The translations under genes were made by a program, and so were the position numbers. Below the pieces are notes generated by a model. That model was not told the DNA's origin. It worked only from the letters and a program-made list of their open reading frames with translations, and did no database searches. From assembly GCA_028023455.1 (NCBI GenBank), contig JAQFVV010013307.1:98349-162348 (forward strand): a stretch of DNA of 64,000 nt, in the 5' to 3' direction. Origin of the DNA: Epiperipatus broadwayi. Taxonomy: Eukaryota > Onychophora > Udeonychophora > Euonychophora > Peripatidae. The number at the start of each line of letters is the position of its first letter. The stretch's first letter is position 1. Shown piece after piece: positions 22,174-34,354 of the stretch.

Positions 22174-24167
22174 ATGTTTACTTCATCACATAATAACCAT
22201 TTTCTATGATATTTAGTAGTTTAATATCATTCCTGTCCATGGGAGAATGGTAACTATAGTTATTAAAAAACCAAAGACACCAAAATATAAAGATACTGAA
22301 CCGAGTGTAGATATATATGACAGTCCAAACGAATGAACTTGGATTGAAAACATTATTTATTTTCATTTTGGACTAATAGCTTTATAGCTAATTAAAAACA
22401 GAAAAGGTCACTTCTGGATAGTTGCATTAAACCCTAAGATCTAGGTGCAATGCTCTCAGATCCAAGGTTCCTCACTGATGAAACCACATACTAGAAACTA
22501 ATCTAGAGATACTAAGATGACTAGGCATTAGACAGGGATTTTATGTACAAGCCTTTTTGCATATATTAATTAATATGGCTTGCACTATTTGTCACTGTTA
22601 TTAAGTCATTTGGTCACTAGGTTTCATGTTTGGGATATAAAATACAATTATAGTTATGTTTAGTCATGTATTGCAAGAAAATTCCATATTCCCAAAAATT
22701 ATAGATGATACTCTCTGAGATGTGTTATCAGATTATCTAGTTAAATTTTTTTTGTAATTGTTGGTCATGATTTATTATTGTTCTACAATCTAACTTAGAT
22801 TTGTTAATTCACAACTATAACATTTAATTCTGCTTTTTTTTTTAATTTTTAAAGCAATTATTTAAATATTATTCATCACATGATGTATCTGTCCCTCTCT
22901 ATAAACAATTTCCTTCCTTGTTTTCCTTTTTTTAATTAACTAATTAATTAATCAGTAAATAGCTTATTTTTTTAAATCCAGATATATTGTTTATATTATT
23001 ATAGTCTTATTTATTTAATAATTACCTAAAACTTTTATACTAATAATTTTCTAAAAATATAAATTTATCTAAATATAAAAAGAATAAAATTATTTAGAAA
23101 AAACTATTTGAAAAATTTACAAAATTGTCTATAATGCCAATTATTTAAATATTATTATTTTACTGTTTGTTGAAAATCAACAATATTGATTTTGCTTACA
23201 CTCACATTGTAATTCGTTCTCAAATACTTAATTTAATCTTACTTTGAGCAATCTAGCAATATTGTTTTTGAATTACAAAACAATTCTCTTTCATCTTTTT
23301 TATTTATGGCTATGTCTTATATATTCAAATGTGATTACAAGTGTTACAATATGTACATATATATTTATAACATGTTGTGTTTATCTAGTCTGTATTATTA
23401 ATAAATAATTGAATGTATTTGGAAAAATATAAATAAAATTTGATTTTTTTTCTAAAAACCAGTAACAATTAAACTTAATGATAATAGTCCATCATGCAAT
23501 TACAACTAAAATACCATCATCACAAACTTTCAAACAAAAAATTAATAGCATGGAATATTTAAACCTATTTATAATGGCAACTTTTAAATTGATACTGAAT
23601 GTTATCAACTGCTATGTTGCCATAAAAGAATATTTTTTTTAATGACAATGACTTGATTATTATATAAAGTAACAACTTTCACATTTGTAAAACTTGTCTT
23701 AGCAAATTAGCCATAAATGAAATCATCTACTGTTATGACCTATACTCAATGAATGTTTAGATTCTAGCATACCTGATAAAGTTGGAAGGTTCATAAAGTG
23801 AAACACATTTTATAAGATCTTAAATTGTTTCTTTTATGGTATTAAGATTTAGCAGAACAATAAATATGCTTTCATTTTTTTTTAAGGATTAATTGAAGAC
23901 TATTGATCCAAGTTGATTGATAACATATTTTTTTTTTTAAATTCATATTATACAAATATTAATTTTGAGAGGTAGAGAAATTTTCTAACAATATAATTTT
24001 CCAAAATGAGTCGATGCAAGCTTAATCATTCTTTGATAATAATAAAAAAATCAGTATTTACACCTTGCATAAATTAGACAATCTTCTTATTTGAAACAAA
24101 ATTAGATATTTACATATTAAGCTTCCTGTTGTCTTCTGACAAGCTTAATTCATCAATTTTGATAAAT

Positions 24168-24360
24168 AATGACATGTAACTTTATTTAGTACAAAATGGT
24201 GATCTATAACTTTATTTAGTGGAAATAAATAAACGTGTATTTACATTTTGAAGCAAATTCAGTTATTTGCAAAAATGACGAGAAATAACCTTATTTGATA
24301 CAAAATGATGACCTATAACTATATTTACTGAAAATAAACAAACATGTATTTATATTTTTT
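24168..24360. repeat. diverged tandem duplication, about 106-bp unit
   Basis: AATGACATGTAACTTTATTTAGTAC at 24168 recurs in diverged form at 24274. Within the unit a shorter motif (TATAACTTTATTTAGT) is itself repeated. Confidence 0.6.
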
Positions 24361-27300
24361 TGCAAGAAATGATATTGCAACAACTAAACTTTTAGCATTA
24401 TACATTTAATCAATAAAAAAGAAAATCAAAAAATTGTTTCGTACAATCACTGGGGCAGACTGAAGTTTTTTATTTTCTAGCAAAATTCAAATGAAACCAT
24501 AGATATGATTTATATAAAAATTTTCTTATTCCTGCAGCTAGCAAGTTATCACTTTTATAGAATATTGCATTTTTCTCAGAATAACATGTAACATACAAAA
24601 AGTTCTCACAATTATTCCCGTCTATGACTGTCTTTTGAAAGTAGTGGACTGCATTAGCCTCAGTAGTGGGCAGTTTCTTAATTTTAATAATTTCATTAGA
24701 TAAAAAAGTCATCCAAAATAGTCATTCTGCAGAAATTAAACCTAGACAGTAAATCATGTGTATAATTTAAATTTCACCAGATGATTGATTAATCATCCCA
24801 ACATTCTTTCAGGTCATCACAACATACCTTAAATCATAAAATTAGCAGTGAAATCAAAATTTTGAGTAATAACTTTCTTCTGATCAAAATATTATCTAAT
24901 ATTCACAAAGAAGTAATTATTTTCCTTTTTATAATATTGTAACTGTGTTTAATTCAGTCTTTATTCAGATATTTGTTTGTGTCATCAACTTTCATTACAG
25001 CAGATCTAATATATAAGTATCCAAAAGTAAAAGAAATCTTGAGTCTGTAATTGATATGTTTCCTTCCAAAATTGTTCATTATAAAAACAAATGTAAAATA
25101 CATATATAGATATATGCAATAAATAAGCAAATTATTGAGTTCATATAATTTATTGGACAAAAAGTTTAGATGAAAAGAATAGTACGCTTTGTACACAATA
25201 TGATACTCATCTTTTAATCATCTAAAATGAGATTATATATAAAAAAATTATAATATTGACTCAACTGAAGGTTATTGGTCTGTTAGCTGAATGATAATAA
25301 ATTAATGATTCACAAGTTAAGTTTTCTTTGAAATTTTCTATTAAATTATGTATTATTATTACAAATTGTAACTCTCAAAAAATATTTCAATATAATTTAG
25401 TTATTCCAAAATTGAATAAATTAGAGACTTTTTACTTGAGTCAGAATTCTTTATAAAAATTGTGTGTAAATGTAAGCACTATATTATTTTTTTAATTAAT
25501 ATTAGACAGTTACAATTTTTCCAGCAATTGTTCTTCATTATAAAAATTTCTTAATACACTTATAAAAAAAATACATAAGTAAATAAACATTTAAGCTTAT
25601 ATAATTTATGATAATAAAAATTCTATTTGATGGCATGCATTTGTACAGGATGATGAGTCATATTCATGGCTCAAATTTAAACAGAACTATTAAGCTTCTG
25701 GAAATGGGAACTATATATTAAAATTCCAGTATAGATTAATATTTAAATGAAAGTAAAAGAAAGTGGACAAATAAAAACTTATGCTGAATGGAAATTATAA
25801 TTTTCATTTGCATTAGAGTATGCCTAGCCTAAATCCTTTTCAAAGCTATGTGATCATTCATTCAAGAAGATATATTTTTATGGCTAATTAAAGAAAGCTT
25901 TGAACAACATAATTCAACATAATAAGTACTGTTCATCATCTTATGTAATCAATATTGGTGACCACACACTTAACAAGGTAATCTGTGTGAATCACCCAAG
26001 GCAATACATTTTCAAAAAAATTCCAAAATTTGCACAATATCCTTAGTGTAAAATAATAGTCAACTTTTTAAGCCTGATCATAATAGGAAGATATTGAAAA
26101 TAGAAAAATGAAAAAAAATATTTTTTTCTAACCATGCTGTAAAAAATGGAGAGGGTTCATATGTGCTGAGATTTTAAAAAAATATTAGAAAAAAAGTATT
26201 ACATTGTACTGCTAGATTCTGAGATACTTGTTTATTAAGTTGCATAATTATGTTTTTAAGCAACTATCAAATATGAAGAAAATAACTCATTCTTTATAAG
26301 ATAAATCATTAGATGGAAAAGTTTTGGATCTGTTTATTCTTTTAACTTCAGATTTTTAATTTTTCATTTTCCCTCATGCATTACTAACTGTTCTAGACCT
26401 GGCTGATGATAGGTAAATCCACAAACTCATTCTGAGTTTGTTTGTTTGTATTACCAATGATCAGGGATAACTAGCTTTTTAGTTTACAAAAAATCACTAT
26501 AGAAGACACTTGCTAACATTACTTGACATGAGACTAACAGATTATTGGAGAAATAAATCCATTCATCAAACCTCTGCCATCATGTCTTAATGTATCACTG
26601 ATGTTTTCTTAGACACTGGGAATGATAATTTATTGCTTCCACATAAAAATAATGAAGAAACTATCCTATAATATACTTCCATATTTAGGACAAATTATGT
26701 TTTTAAATCTGCAATAAAAATATGAAAATAATCAATCATAGCTGATAGATACAACCTTGACATTTGGAATTAATCGAGCAATAAGATCCAATAAATAAAT
26801 AGTTTTTTATGTAAAGAAGGATTAAATGAATCAGTAATTTAAATATCATTAATAAAGAAGTAAACTATCTAAAGGGGGTTGTATTAAAAGTATCTTAGTA
26901 AAATTGTAAACATAATTACAGTTTCAAGTATATGTTAGTGATATCAAAGTATAAATATAAAATTGGCATAGATGAATAATGTGTACAATGAAAAGCAAAT
27001 TGGATCATGAAAAGATTAGCCAGATGATATTAAAATAATCAGTTTTATTCCTCATTCTGTGGGGAGGGGGATTTATGACTGTTAAGAAAAGACTAATAAT
27101 ATTGATAATGAAAAAGACAGCTAAAAATATAACAGGTTTAACAAAGTTAAAATAAAATGAATATCAAGTATATTACAACACGTAAGTGTCACATATATAT
27201 GTTTTTAGATCAGACATTCAATTATAAATAGCTTCTGTGCTCATGTATTATAAATTAGTATGCTAAATTCTTTGGGTTGAAATAAAAGGATGATGTTAGC

Positions 27301-28249
27301 TACTTTTAGATCTATTCATGATTAAATGTACACATATGTAAGCATACACATAATTTCAAAAATTAAGAAAATTGTGCTTGCCAAAAAGACTTAACTAACT
27401 TTTAATTGTGGACAGTAAGTTTAAGATTTATGGAAAAATATGACATTATAGTATAATATAAATGTGGTTATTTAAAGATACATTTCTCAATGTTACCATA
27501 ATAAAATAATTTCAAAATAGCAACTTGTGGTTGGAATTTTTTATAAAAAAGAAAATAAATATTATTGTTGAAGATGTTCCTATAACTCATTATTAAAGTA
27601 ATAAAATAAACTTGCAACATAGAAAATTATTATTAAACTTGTAAAAAAATTTATAAGGTAACTAAATAAGAAAATTAACCCATGTAGTAAGCAGGATTAA
27701 GAATTAAAATTATTTATAGAAGAATATTTTTATTAGATGAACAAAGTGAATTTTGAACTTTTGGGATAATATGTTATTTAATCAATAAGTATTTGGATTA
27801 TAAATGTCATGAAAACATTTTTAGTTAGTTATTAACTATCCAAATGTGAATCATCAAATATTCCACATTAACATTTAGAAATAAAGAAAAAATCTGTTGC
27901 ATATAGTAACTCCAAGATAGAGAAACTAGAATATTGGCAATTAACACCAGCTGACTCTAACACTACCAATCATGACAATCTGACAATTGGGAAAAATATA
28001 TATATTTCTTAATTTAAGTTACAATGCCTATTATTTATGTCATTATAATTGCTGATATATTTAGTTAGCTGAGGGTTGCTAGAAGAATGCCATTTGTAAT
28101 CCTGCAAGGATGTAATGATGCTGTGTTATAAAATCTAGAAGAAAAAAAGAATATATAGTAAATGTATAATTTCATTTACTCTGTATTGAAAGTATGTTAG
28201 ATCTATATCAAGTAAAAAAATTTAACAAGCAAATTACACAAATTCAAGC

Positions 28250-28870
28250 ATTTGTTAATTTACTATCATCATTTTCACTTATTATTATTAGGCTGCAGCA
28301 TGAAGATCTCTCCAATTTTAATCCAGTTTCTTCAATCTATAACTTCTCCACACCAACATTTTTTTTTTGTTTTTGCCATCCATCTGACATGTGATCCATT
28401 TCTAAATCTCCTAAAATATCTTGGTATCCAAATCAACACTTCAAGGATTTTTCTAATATTATCTCTTGTATCAATATGCTATTTCAGTCTCACTTCTTTC
28501 AATGATATGTTTGTTCTCACATCCATGTATTTTATTTTCAATATCTTCTTATTAGGTCCAACACACACCTCTTTATACTTTATTGAGTGATCTAAAAGCT
28601 TGAAATTACTTTTACATTAAGTGCCCAAGTTTCAGATTTATAGGTAAGAATTGATAAAACACATCTATTAGAAATCTTTCTTTTCAAATATATGGACATA
28701 TTTCCTTTTAATATCAAGTTATTTCTACCAAAAACACTCCAAACAAGTTTAATTGGATAATTACTTTTATCCATTATACTTTCATCTGCATTAATATTTA
28801 TAGTTATTAACTTTTTCGAATTTATGATTGTCAATGTTTATTTTCCTCTTCTGAGTAAATTAATTAAGCT
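28250..28870 (-). pseudogene. 3' fragment of a different LINE (RTE/Jockey-like RT end)
   Basis: On the minus strand HKFEKVNNYKY (about 28,830) is followed, after a shift, by NADESIMDKSNYPIKLVWSVF and SNRCVLSILTYKSETWAL (about 28,700-28,640). This is the post-palm stretch common to RTE, Jockey and CR1-type reverse transcriptases (F..V..YKYLG, then the CVL...TYG.ETW block). Continuing downstream, broken frames include GSHVRWMAKTKKK and a terminal W-x3-A-like end, which fits the extreme C terminus of such ORFs. It is 5'-truncated and unlike LINE copies 1 and 2. Clade assignment is tentative. Confidence 0.68.
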
Positions 28871-29312
28871 GTATTATTTTAGTTTTTATAGCATTTATCT
28901 TTAGTTTGATAACTTTGCAATATTTGCTGAAGCTATGTAGCAAAAACAATGGCATTATTTGAAGAATCTAGATGATTTAAATAATCTCTATTTATTTTTA
29001 CTATCTTAGCCTTCCATTCTAATACACAAAATACTTCTTATAAAACTGCTGTAAAACATTTTGTACATGTGAAATCATCCTGCTGTACATTATAGGATTT
29101 CAATATTCACTGCAGTTAAGTTTTGATAAATATTTCATACATATATATACATATATTGTAACTGTCCACATTTTCTTAAGGAATAAAGGTGAATGTATCT
29201 AACTATAGTCGGATTGATGGTCTTCACATAGGATGTGATAAAAGTTTAATCCATAATTGCAACTATTTCAAATAAAATAAATTAATATTTAAATATTCAA
29301 TACAGATACAAT

Positions 29313-29417
29313 TTAGCAGTTTATTCTATCTTCACCTCTTTTGATTATTCCATTATGCTCAATATTCAAACTCGGGTGAATTTTGCACTTAATTCGCTTC
29401 AGTGGTCCATCAATATC
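29313..29417 (-). CDS. candidate terminal coding exon (possible 3' end of helt-like gene)
   Basis: On the minus strand TTATTATTGCTACAG is a good splice acceptor. It is followed by an open 34-codon stretch beginning DIDGPLKRIKCKIHPSLN and ending at TAA (29313-29315). It joins in phase 0 to the candidate exon at 29,672-29,823. The segment GPLKRIKCKIHPSLN loosely resembles the end of an Orange domain (DPLRVRL-SHL pattern in HEY proteins), but this is a weak match read by eye. No clear AATAAA signal was seen just downstream. No WRPW or YRPW-type tail is present. A chance frame is a real possibility. Confidence 0.28.
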   Translation of the reverse strand, partial: DIDGPLKRIKCKIHPSLNIEHNGIIKRGEDRINC

Positions 29418-29500
29418 CTGTAGCAATAATAATACTTAATATAACTTCAATAGATTTTCAAAATTACTTTCAACCAAGTTATCATGATGTTAAGTCAGGA

Positions 29501-29502
<2 letters not shown>

Positions 29503-29548
<46 letters not shown>
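29503..29548. repeat. (AT)n microsatellite
   Basis: An uninterrupted AT dinucleotide run of about 46 bp. Confidence 0.95.
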
Positions 29549-29550
<2 letters not shown>

Positions 29551-29671
29551 GTATGTGTATTCAATCATATTTTATTATGAAAATAAAATAAGTAATTTAA
29601 ATAAATCAGAGATCTTAAAATAAATTAAAAAATTTACCAATATTTATTAACTTAAAATAATTTAAATTTAC

Positions 29672-29823
29672 CTTTATATAACAAAATTTATTATTAAAAT
29701 AGGCAAAACTCTCCATACAGTATTGCCACTCAGTGCAAGCCAGAGTAATCAATGGATGCCAGAAGGTTTGTGCATAAAATACCTGACTACTATGATTTCT
29801 AATCGTAATAGACAATAATCGTT
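29672..29823 (-). CDS. candidate internal coding exon (possible Orange-like region)
   Basis: On the minus strand the tract TTTTGTTTTTTATATATTAAG precedes a 152-nt open segment that ends AAAG before the donor GTAAAT. Entry is phase 1 and exit phase 0, which fits both the helt-like exon at 48,893-48,989 (exit phase 1) and the candidate terminal exon at 29,313-29,417. It reads SSQVFYAQTFWHPL, then TEWQYCMESFAYFNNKF. The CM-x-S/N-L/F-x-x-Y core vaguely recalls the HELT Orange helix. The phase agreement has about a one-in-three chance at each junction, and the intron would be 19 kb. The protein is otherwise unrecognised. Confidence 0.3.
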
Positions 29824-30957
29824 CTTAATATATAAAAAACAAAATTCCTAAGGCCTAAAATAATTTATTTAAAGAGTATGATACTTTAAAAATGAATGCA
29901 CCAAAATTAAAATTCTTAATGTTAGTAGTAGAAAAGATAAATGTATAATATACATTAATTCTAAATATATAAATTAAAATATGCTAATTTGGCAACTATA
30001 TAAACAGATTACACAATAGTCTATACTTAAATCAGGGACGCAGTGAATTTATAATATTATCTAAAATTAAAGTTTATTTACACACAAACAAAAAAAAAAG
30101 AATGCACATTTCATTTGCTATCCAAGAATTTACATAAACTGTAGATAAGACACTGATAAACTATAAGGGTTGAAATTGAAATAAACTGATATGTTATTAA
30201 AACTTCAATCATATTAAATTATATTTAAATATACAAAATAGTTTTAATTTCTAATCATAATAAAATTATTAAAAATAAATTATTAAATTAATTATTTAAA
30301 CAAGATAAAAAAAATCTTTTTTAATCAATGAGCTTTATACCCGTGTTTATATATGTAACATATAGGTTACATGAACACAGACCTTCACACGACTCACCAC
30401 TCTCCATGAGCTTTATAAAATATTGCTCTCTGTACACCTGACTGCAAAATTTTAAAACGTGAAATATTATTCTTTTTTCATTAATATTTTTTCTTTTATA
30501 TATTATAATGTGTATTTATATTTATTTTTAGATTTTATTTGAATAATTAGAATTTTCAATATTTACATAAACATACACAATTTAAAATTTTAATACAAAA
30601 ATGAAAAATATCATCTTAAAAAACTATATGTATCTATCAATATACCCAGATATGAATGCATACAATTTTTTAATATCAAGCATACTATTTAAAAAGTCAT
30701 AAAAAGTGCATTTCTCAAATGAAAAAATGTCTCAATTGTTTTTTTTTTTCACAGACATAGAAGTGATGGGGAAGAAATGACAGGTATTAAAAGGCATTAC
30801 TTTGCAAGTATTTCCAGATTACTTTGAAAAAGAAAAAAACATGTTTAGACCTATATATTGCATCAAATGGGTAGTAATGTGAAAGAGATTAAATTTATAA
30901 CACTTAAAAATAAATAATCATTTTTATTATAAAATTCCAGTTGTTTTGGGGTCCTCT
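29824..30957. other. gene-free AT-rich stretch
   Basis: Nothing coding was recognised. A small hairpin sits at 30,354-30,373 (ATGTAAC-ATATAG-GTTACAT), flanked by two TGAGCTTTATA copies at 30,329 and 30,408. Confidence 0.45.
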
Positions 30958-30972
30958 CATATATATATATAT

Positions 30973-31062
30973 TATAACGGTCGGGATGTATTGAGTCTTA
31001 CCGTATCTACCGTACAGGGTGCCACCAGGCTATTTAAACCTGGAATATTTATATTATAACGT
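30973..31062 (+). repeat. short direct repeat, copy 1 (ATTATAACGGTC...GGGTGCCACC)
   Basis: About 80 bp starting ATTATAACGGTCGGGATG and containing AGGGTGCCACC. A diverged copy is at 34,246-34,330 (ATTATAATGATCAG... AGGGTGCCAC). Both follow an (AT)n run. They may be ends of one element or starts of two related ones. Confidence 0.55.
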
Positions 31063-32020
31063 TTTCTAATCTTGCTAGACCTCCATACACATTATAAATG
31101 CACGAGTTGATCAAGTTATGTTAAAAAGAAGAAAGTTATATTTCTACTTCTAAAAACATAACTATATTTCCTGATCAACTCAGCCTAGAATTGTTACGAT
31201 TTGTGCTATTGATGAAATCAGCTTTTAATTTATTTGATCTGGGCACCAGGATTCATAAGAATCCGCTAAAATCTGTCACCAGCACATCTCACAAGTTAAA
31301 AAGAAAAAATGCTTTTAAAGAATCTTTATTAGATTTTACCGTAACGAAAGATTTTTTTTTTTAAATATTATTTTTCCTGGAGCTTATTAAACATATTGGC
31401 AAAGGTAAATGATATTTTTAAATCTCACTACACTAATATTAATAAATTTAATAATAGACATTAATAACTATTATTAATAATGCACTATGAAAATTGATAA
31501 AAGTAAAATCTCTTTTATTCTAACAAACTGAAATATTTAATGTTAAATTGTTAATTAAATAAACTGGAGAGAACACACACTAATTCAAACATGAATACCT
31601 TAATAAAAAAAATAATTAACAGTTAAACAAAATAATTAAAGCAACTCAATAATGTTCACTTCTTACAATTCATTTCTAAGATCTTGTATAAAGTTATTTA
31701 AAAGAAAATTCCTTGAGCACAAAAATTAAAGATCTATCGGGATTTTATTATAAGCTTATATTTGAAAAATGGTTTTTCGACAATTTAGTCACAATCAGGA
31801 ATAATAAAGAGTCATAGCTTACCGGTAAGTTTAGTGAAAAAGTTGTAGCTTACTATGCATAGTTTTTTTGGTTAGAATGAGCTCAGCCATTAGTTAGAAA
31901 TTGATCTTGTAGTCTATTCCGAAGGCTAGTCGCAGAGGTTTTTGTGGTGTCCATCTTTTTGACGATGTCAGCTAAAACTCCAGTCTACTCCTGCATGAAG
32001 GATTATTTCATCATGAAGTG

Positions 32021-32044
32021 GTCTTGGATTTAATAATCCAAGAC
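32021..32044. other. perfect hairpin, 10-bp stem
   Basis: GTCTTGGATT-TAAT-AATCCAAGAC. It lies about 30-50 nt downstream of the minus-strand TATA-based start and so would fall in the 5' leader of such a transcript. Confidence 0.8.
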
Positions 32045-32069
32045 AAGCCAAAGAAAAAAAAAAAACAAG

Positions 32070-32100
32070 ACGTTCTTCAAACTGGTCTCTGCCTTTTATA
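32070..32100 (-). promoter_or_regulatory. putative minus-strand TATA promoter
   Basis: TATAAAAGGCAGAGACC on the minus strand (TATA at 32092-32100), with a CAGTTTG about 20-25 nt downstream. It resembles an LTR or Pol II core promoter. No gene follows that can be recognised. Confidence 0.35.
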
Positions 32101-33420
32101 CTAGAGGCCCAGTTGTCAGACTTCTGTGCATCCTTTTGTTTATCAAAAAATATACGCTGATAATTAATCTGGTAATTCCTTATAAAATTTATGTTACAAA
32201 GTTCTCGTTTTTTAGCATAATTCTGCCATCTTTAATTAGCTAAAATATTTTTCTTTTAGCTTATCTTTTTACTTTTTGAATTCTTTTACTTTATCAGGAT
32301 TAGTAATCTGCGTGTCTTTTGTTCTCTCCAATTTTAACTTTTATTTCTAATTACATTAAAAAAAAATATGAAAGAACAATTTAATTTTCATTGTACGTTT
32401 TTTAAACAAAATAAATTATACTAAAAAAAAAAATCTAAATTTACTTTTATTTTTTAGCTTTTACCAAATGCCAATATATTTGTACCATATATAAATAAAT
32501 GGTACAATATAGTAGGCAGATACTTATTGTTAAGATCCAATTTTATTTTATTATTGACCATTAGCCCATGCCACTAGCTCAAGAAGATGCAAATATTTAT
32601 ATTCAAATTCTTAAAAATATAATTTTAATATTAAAAAAAAATAAAACAAGCCACTGCCAGTAATAACACACAAAAAAAGACATTTATCAATGCATATATA
32701 ACATTTAAAATTGAGAAATAAATTAATCTTAAATTTGTTATTATTTTTAAATTTAAATTATTATTTTAGAAAGTCCACACAGAGGACAGTTTATGAGTTT
32801 GTTTTATACTGTTGAGTATAAATAGGCTATATAGATTATTCAGTTAAAAAAACTTTTCAAAAACAATCATCCAACCTCAGTCTAAAAGTTTGTAGCCAAC
32901 CCAACACCTGCTTCCAGATATACAGAAACAATCAATATAATATGAAGATACTAGCATAAAACCACGCTGTCAGGAATGTGCATCTGCAGCATGATATTAT
33001 TTGTAGGACATGATCCTCATCCAATACAGGAATGTGTGTCTGTCTGGTGAAGGAATCATGTATATATATTTATGAGAAATGCTGCATATGAGGGAGAGTG
33101 GTCTATTTGCTAACTTATAGTCCCTATCCATAGAGCAGAAGGAGTCAAAGTTGCAGGAAATACATCTCCATCCATTGCAATGCAATGACTACATCTTTGG
33201 GGTCATGCATTCAGTTGGGCATGTTGCCCTGTATGCTAACACACTTCACATTCCATTGATATAAACACCCATATATCTCTCTACTAGCATTGACTCAACT
33301 GTGAGACAAATACTCTGAAATTAAACCTCCTTAAAACTAACAAACTTAAACGAATCTATGTAGCTATCTACACTTAACTTTCAATTTAATACATTTTAAT
33401 TAACCCATAACAAAAAAAGA

Positions 33421-34019
33421 AATGGAAATGATTAATTAAACATATGCATAAAAAAATTATTAATAATTGCTTTAGAATTTTCCTTTTTTAGGTCAGATAA
33501 GAGTTCATTCTTTATATAACTAATTGAAAGTTAAAAAAGTTCATATTAGATAAATACAAGAGTTCATACTTTATGGATTCCGGCAGATTTAAATTCCATC
33601 TTTGTGATCACTTTTGTAGATTGTTTGTCCTCCTTTGAAACAAAGCCGCTACTTGCCATTCATTTGGTAAAGAACTGTCATCAGGAGACTTCCACTGGTT
33701 GTCAGGAAATTAAATCTATTGCAGACTCCTACATTGTGAAGTCTGCAATACAGCTACAGTTCATATGTAGATTAATAGTCAGCTCTCTGCAACAACTTAT
33801 TTTTTCTCTTTATAAGGTTTGAACCTCTCTTATCAGTAAATTTTAGGATTCATCGAACAAGACATCACTGATCCTAAGATCTCTTTTTGATACATGCTGT
33901 GGCTTGGTGATTCCATTGGTCAATCTTTAATTCCATTTTCTTATCTGACCCTTATTATTTAAGTGCCCCAAGGACTAGTTTGCTTTACATTTAATTAATG
34001 AAACAATCATTTCCATTTT
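33421..34019. repeat. imperfect palindromic (foldback) segment centred near 33,720
   Basis: Two separated pairs of inverted matches share one centre: AATGGAAATGATTAATTAAA (33421) against 33,990-34,019, and GGTCAGATAAG (33491) against CTTATCTGACC (33940). An inner hairpin ATTGCAGACT...AGTCTGCAAT lies at 33718-33749. The remaining arm sequence does not match well. Confidence 0.5.
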
Positions 34020-34197
34020 CTAAGATTAAAATACGATTTTTAAAATAGAAATTCATTAACATTTATTTCTATTTTCTTTTATACAACTTTTTAACAAAAA
34101 TATTTATCTATCTTTACACCTTTATTTTTTTTACAAAAAAGTCCTTTCAAATAGTTTTTTTTTTTAAATAATTTTAAAGCTTTCCATCTGTGCAATA

Positions 34198-34209
34198 TAT
34201 ATATATATA

Positions 34210-34250
<41 letters not shown>
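34198..34250. repeat. (AT)n(GT)n(AT)n microsatellite
   Basis: AT runs separated by a short TGTGTG segment. Confidence 0.9.
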
Positions 34251-34254
<4 letters not shown>

Positions 34255-34330
34255 GATCAGACTAGGCATGTTTCAATTATTTACATTTATATAATTGATT
34301 AGGGTGCCACTTTACAATTAAACATCAGAA
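34246..34330 (+). repeat. short direct repeat, copy 2
   Basis: Diverged partner of 30,973-31,062. It lies between two (AT)n runs, immediately upstream of repeat-family copy A. Confidence 0.5.
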
Positions 34331-34354
34331 AATTCACTGATACATATATATATA

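Larger units (their letters stand above)
21791..28249. other. gene-free AT-rich stretch
   Basis: No exon with good splice borders and coding sense was recognised. The stretch holds two short tandem duplications (22,056-22,173 and 24,168-24,360), poly-T/poly-A runs and a small hairpin (CAAACTCATTCTGAGTTTG at 26,421-26,439). Frames near 24,470-24,712 and 24,954-25,196 on the minus strand look like chance. Intronic or intergenic DNA is most likely. Confidence 0.5.
31063..34190. other. retroelement-like non-coding block
   Basis: No open coding region of any family was recognised. Higher-complexity parts at 31,800-32,160 and 33,570-33,960 resemble LTR regulatory sequence: one has a minus-strand TATA box and a strong hairpin, the other an imperfect palindrome. 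The block may be a decayed or solo LTR-type element, but no clean pair of ends was found. Confidence 0.4.

Noticed and set aside
33604-33822. Plus-strand 72-codon frame with fairly balanced codons
   Set aside because: It lies in a palindromic, LTR-like block with no start context, splice sites or homologue known to me.
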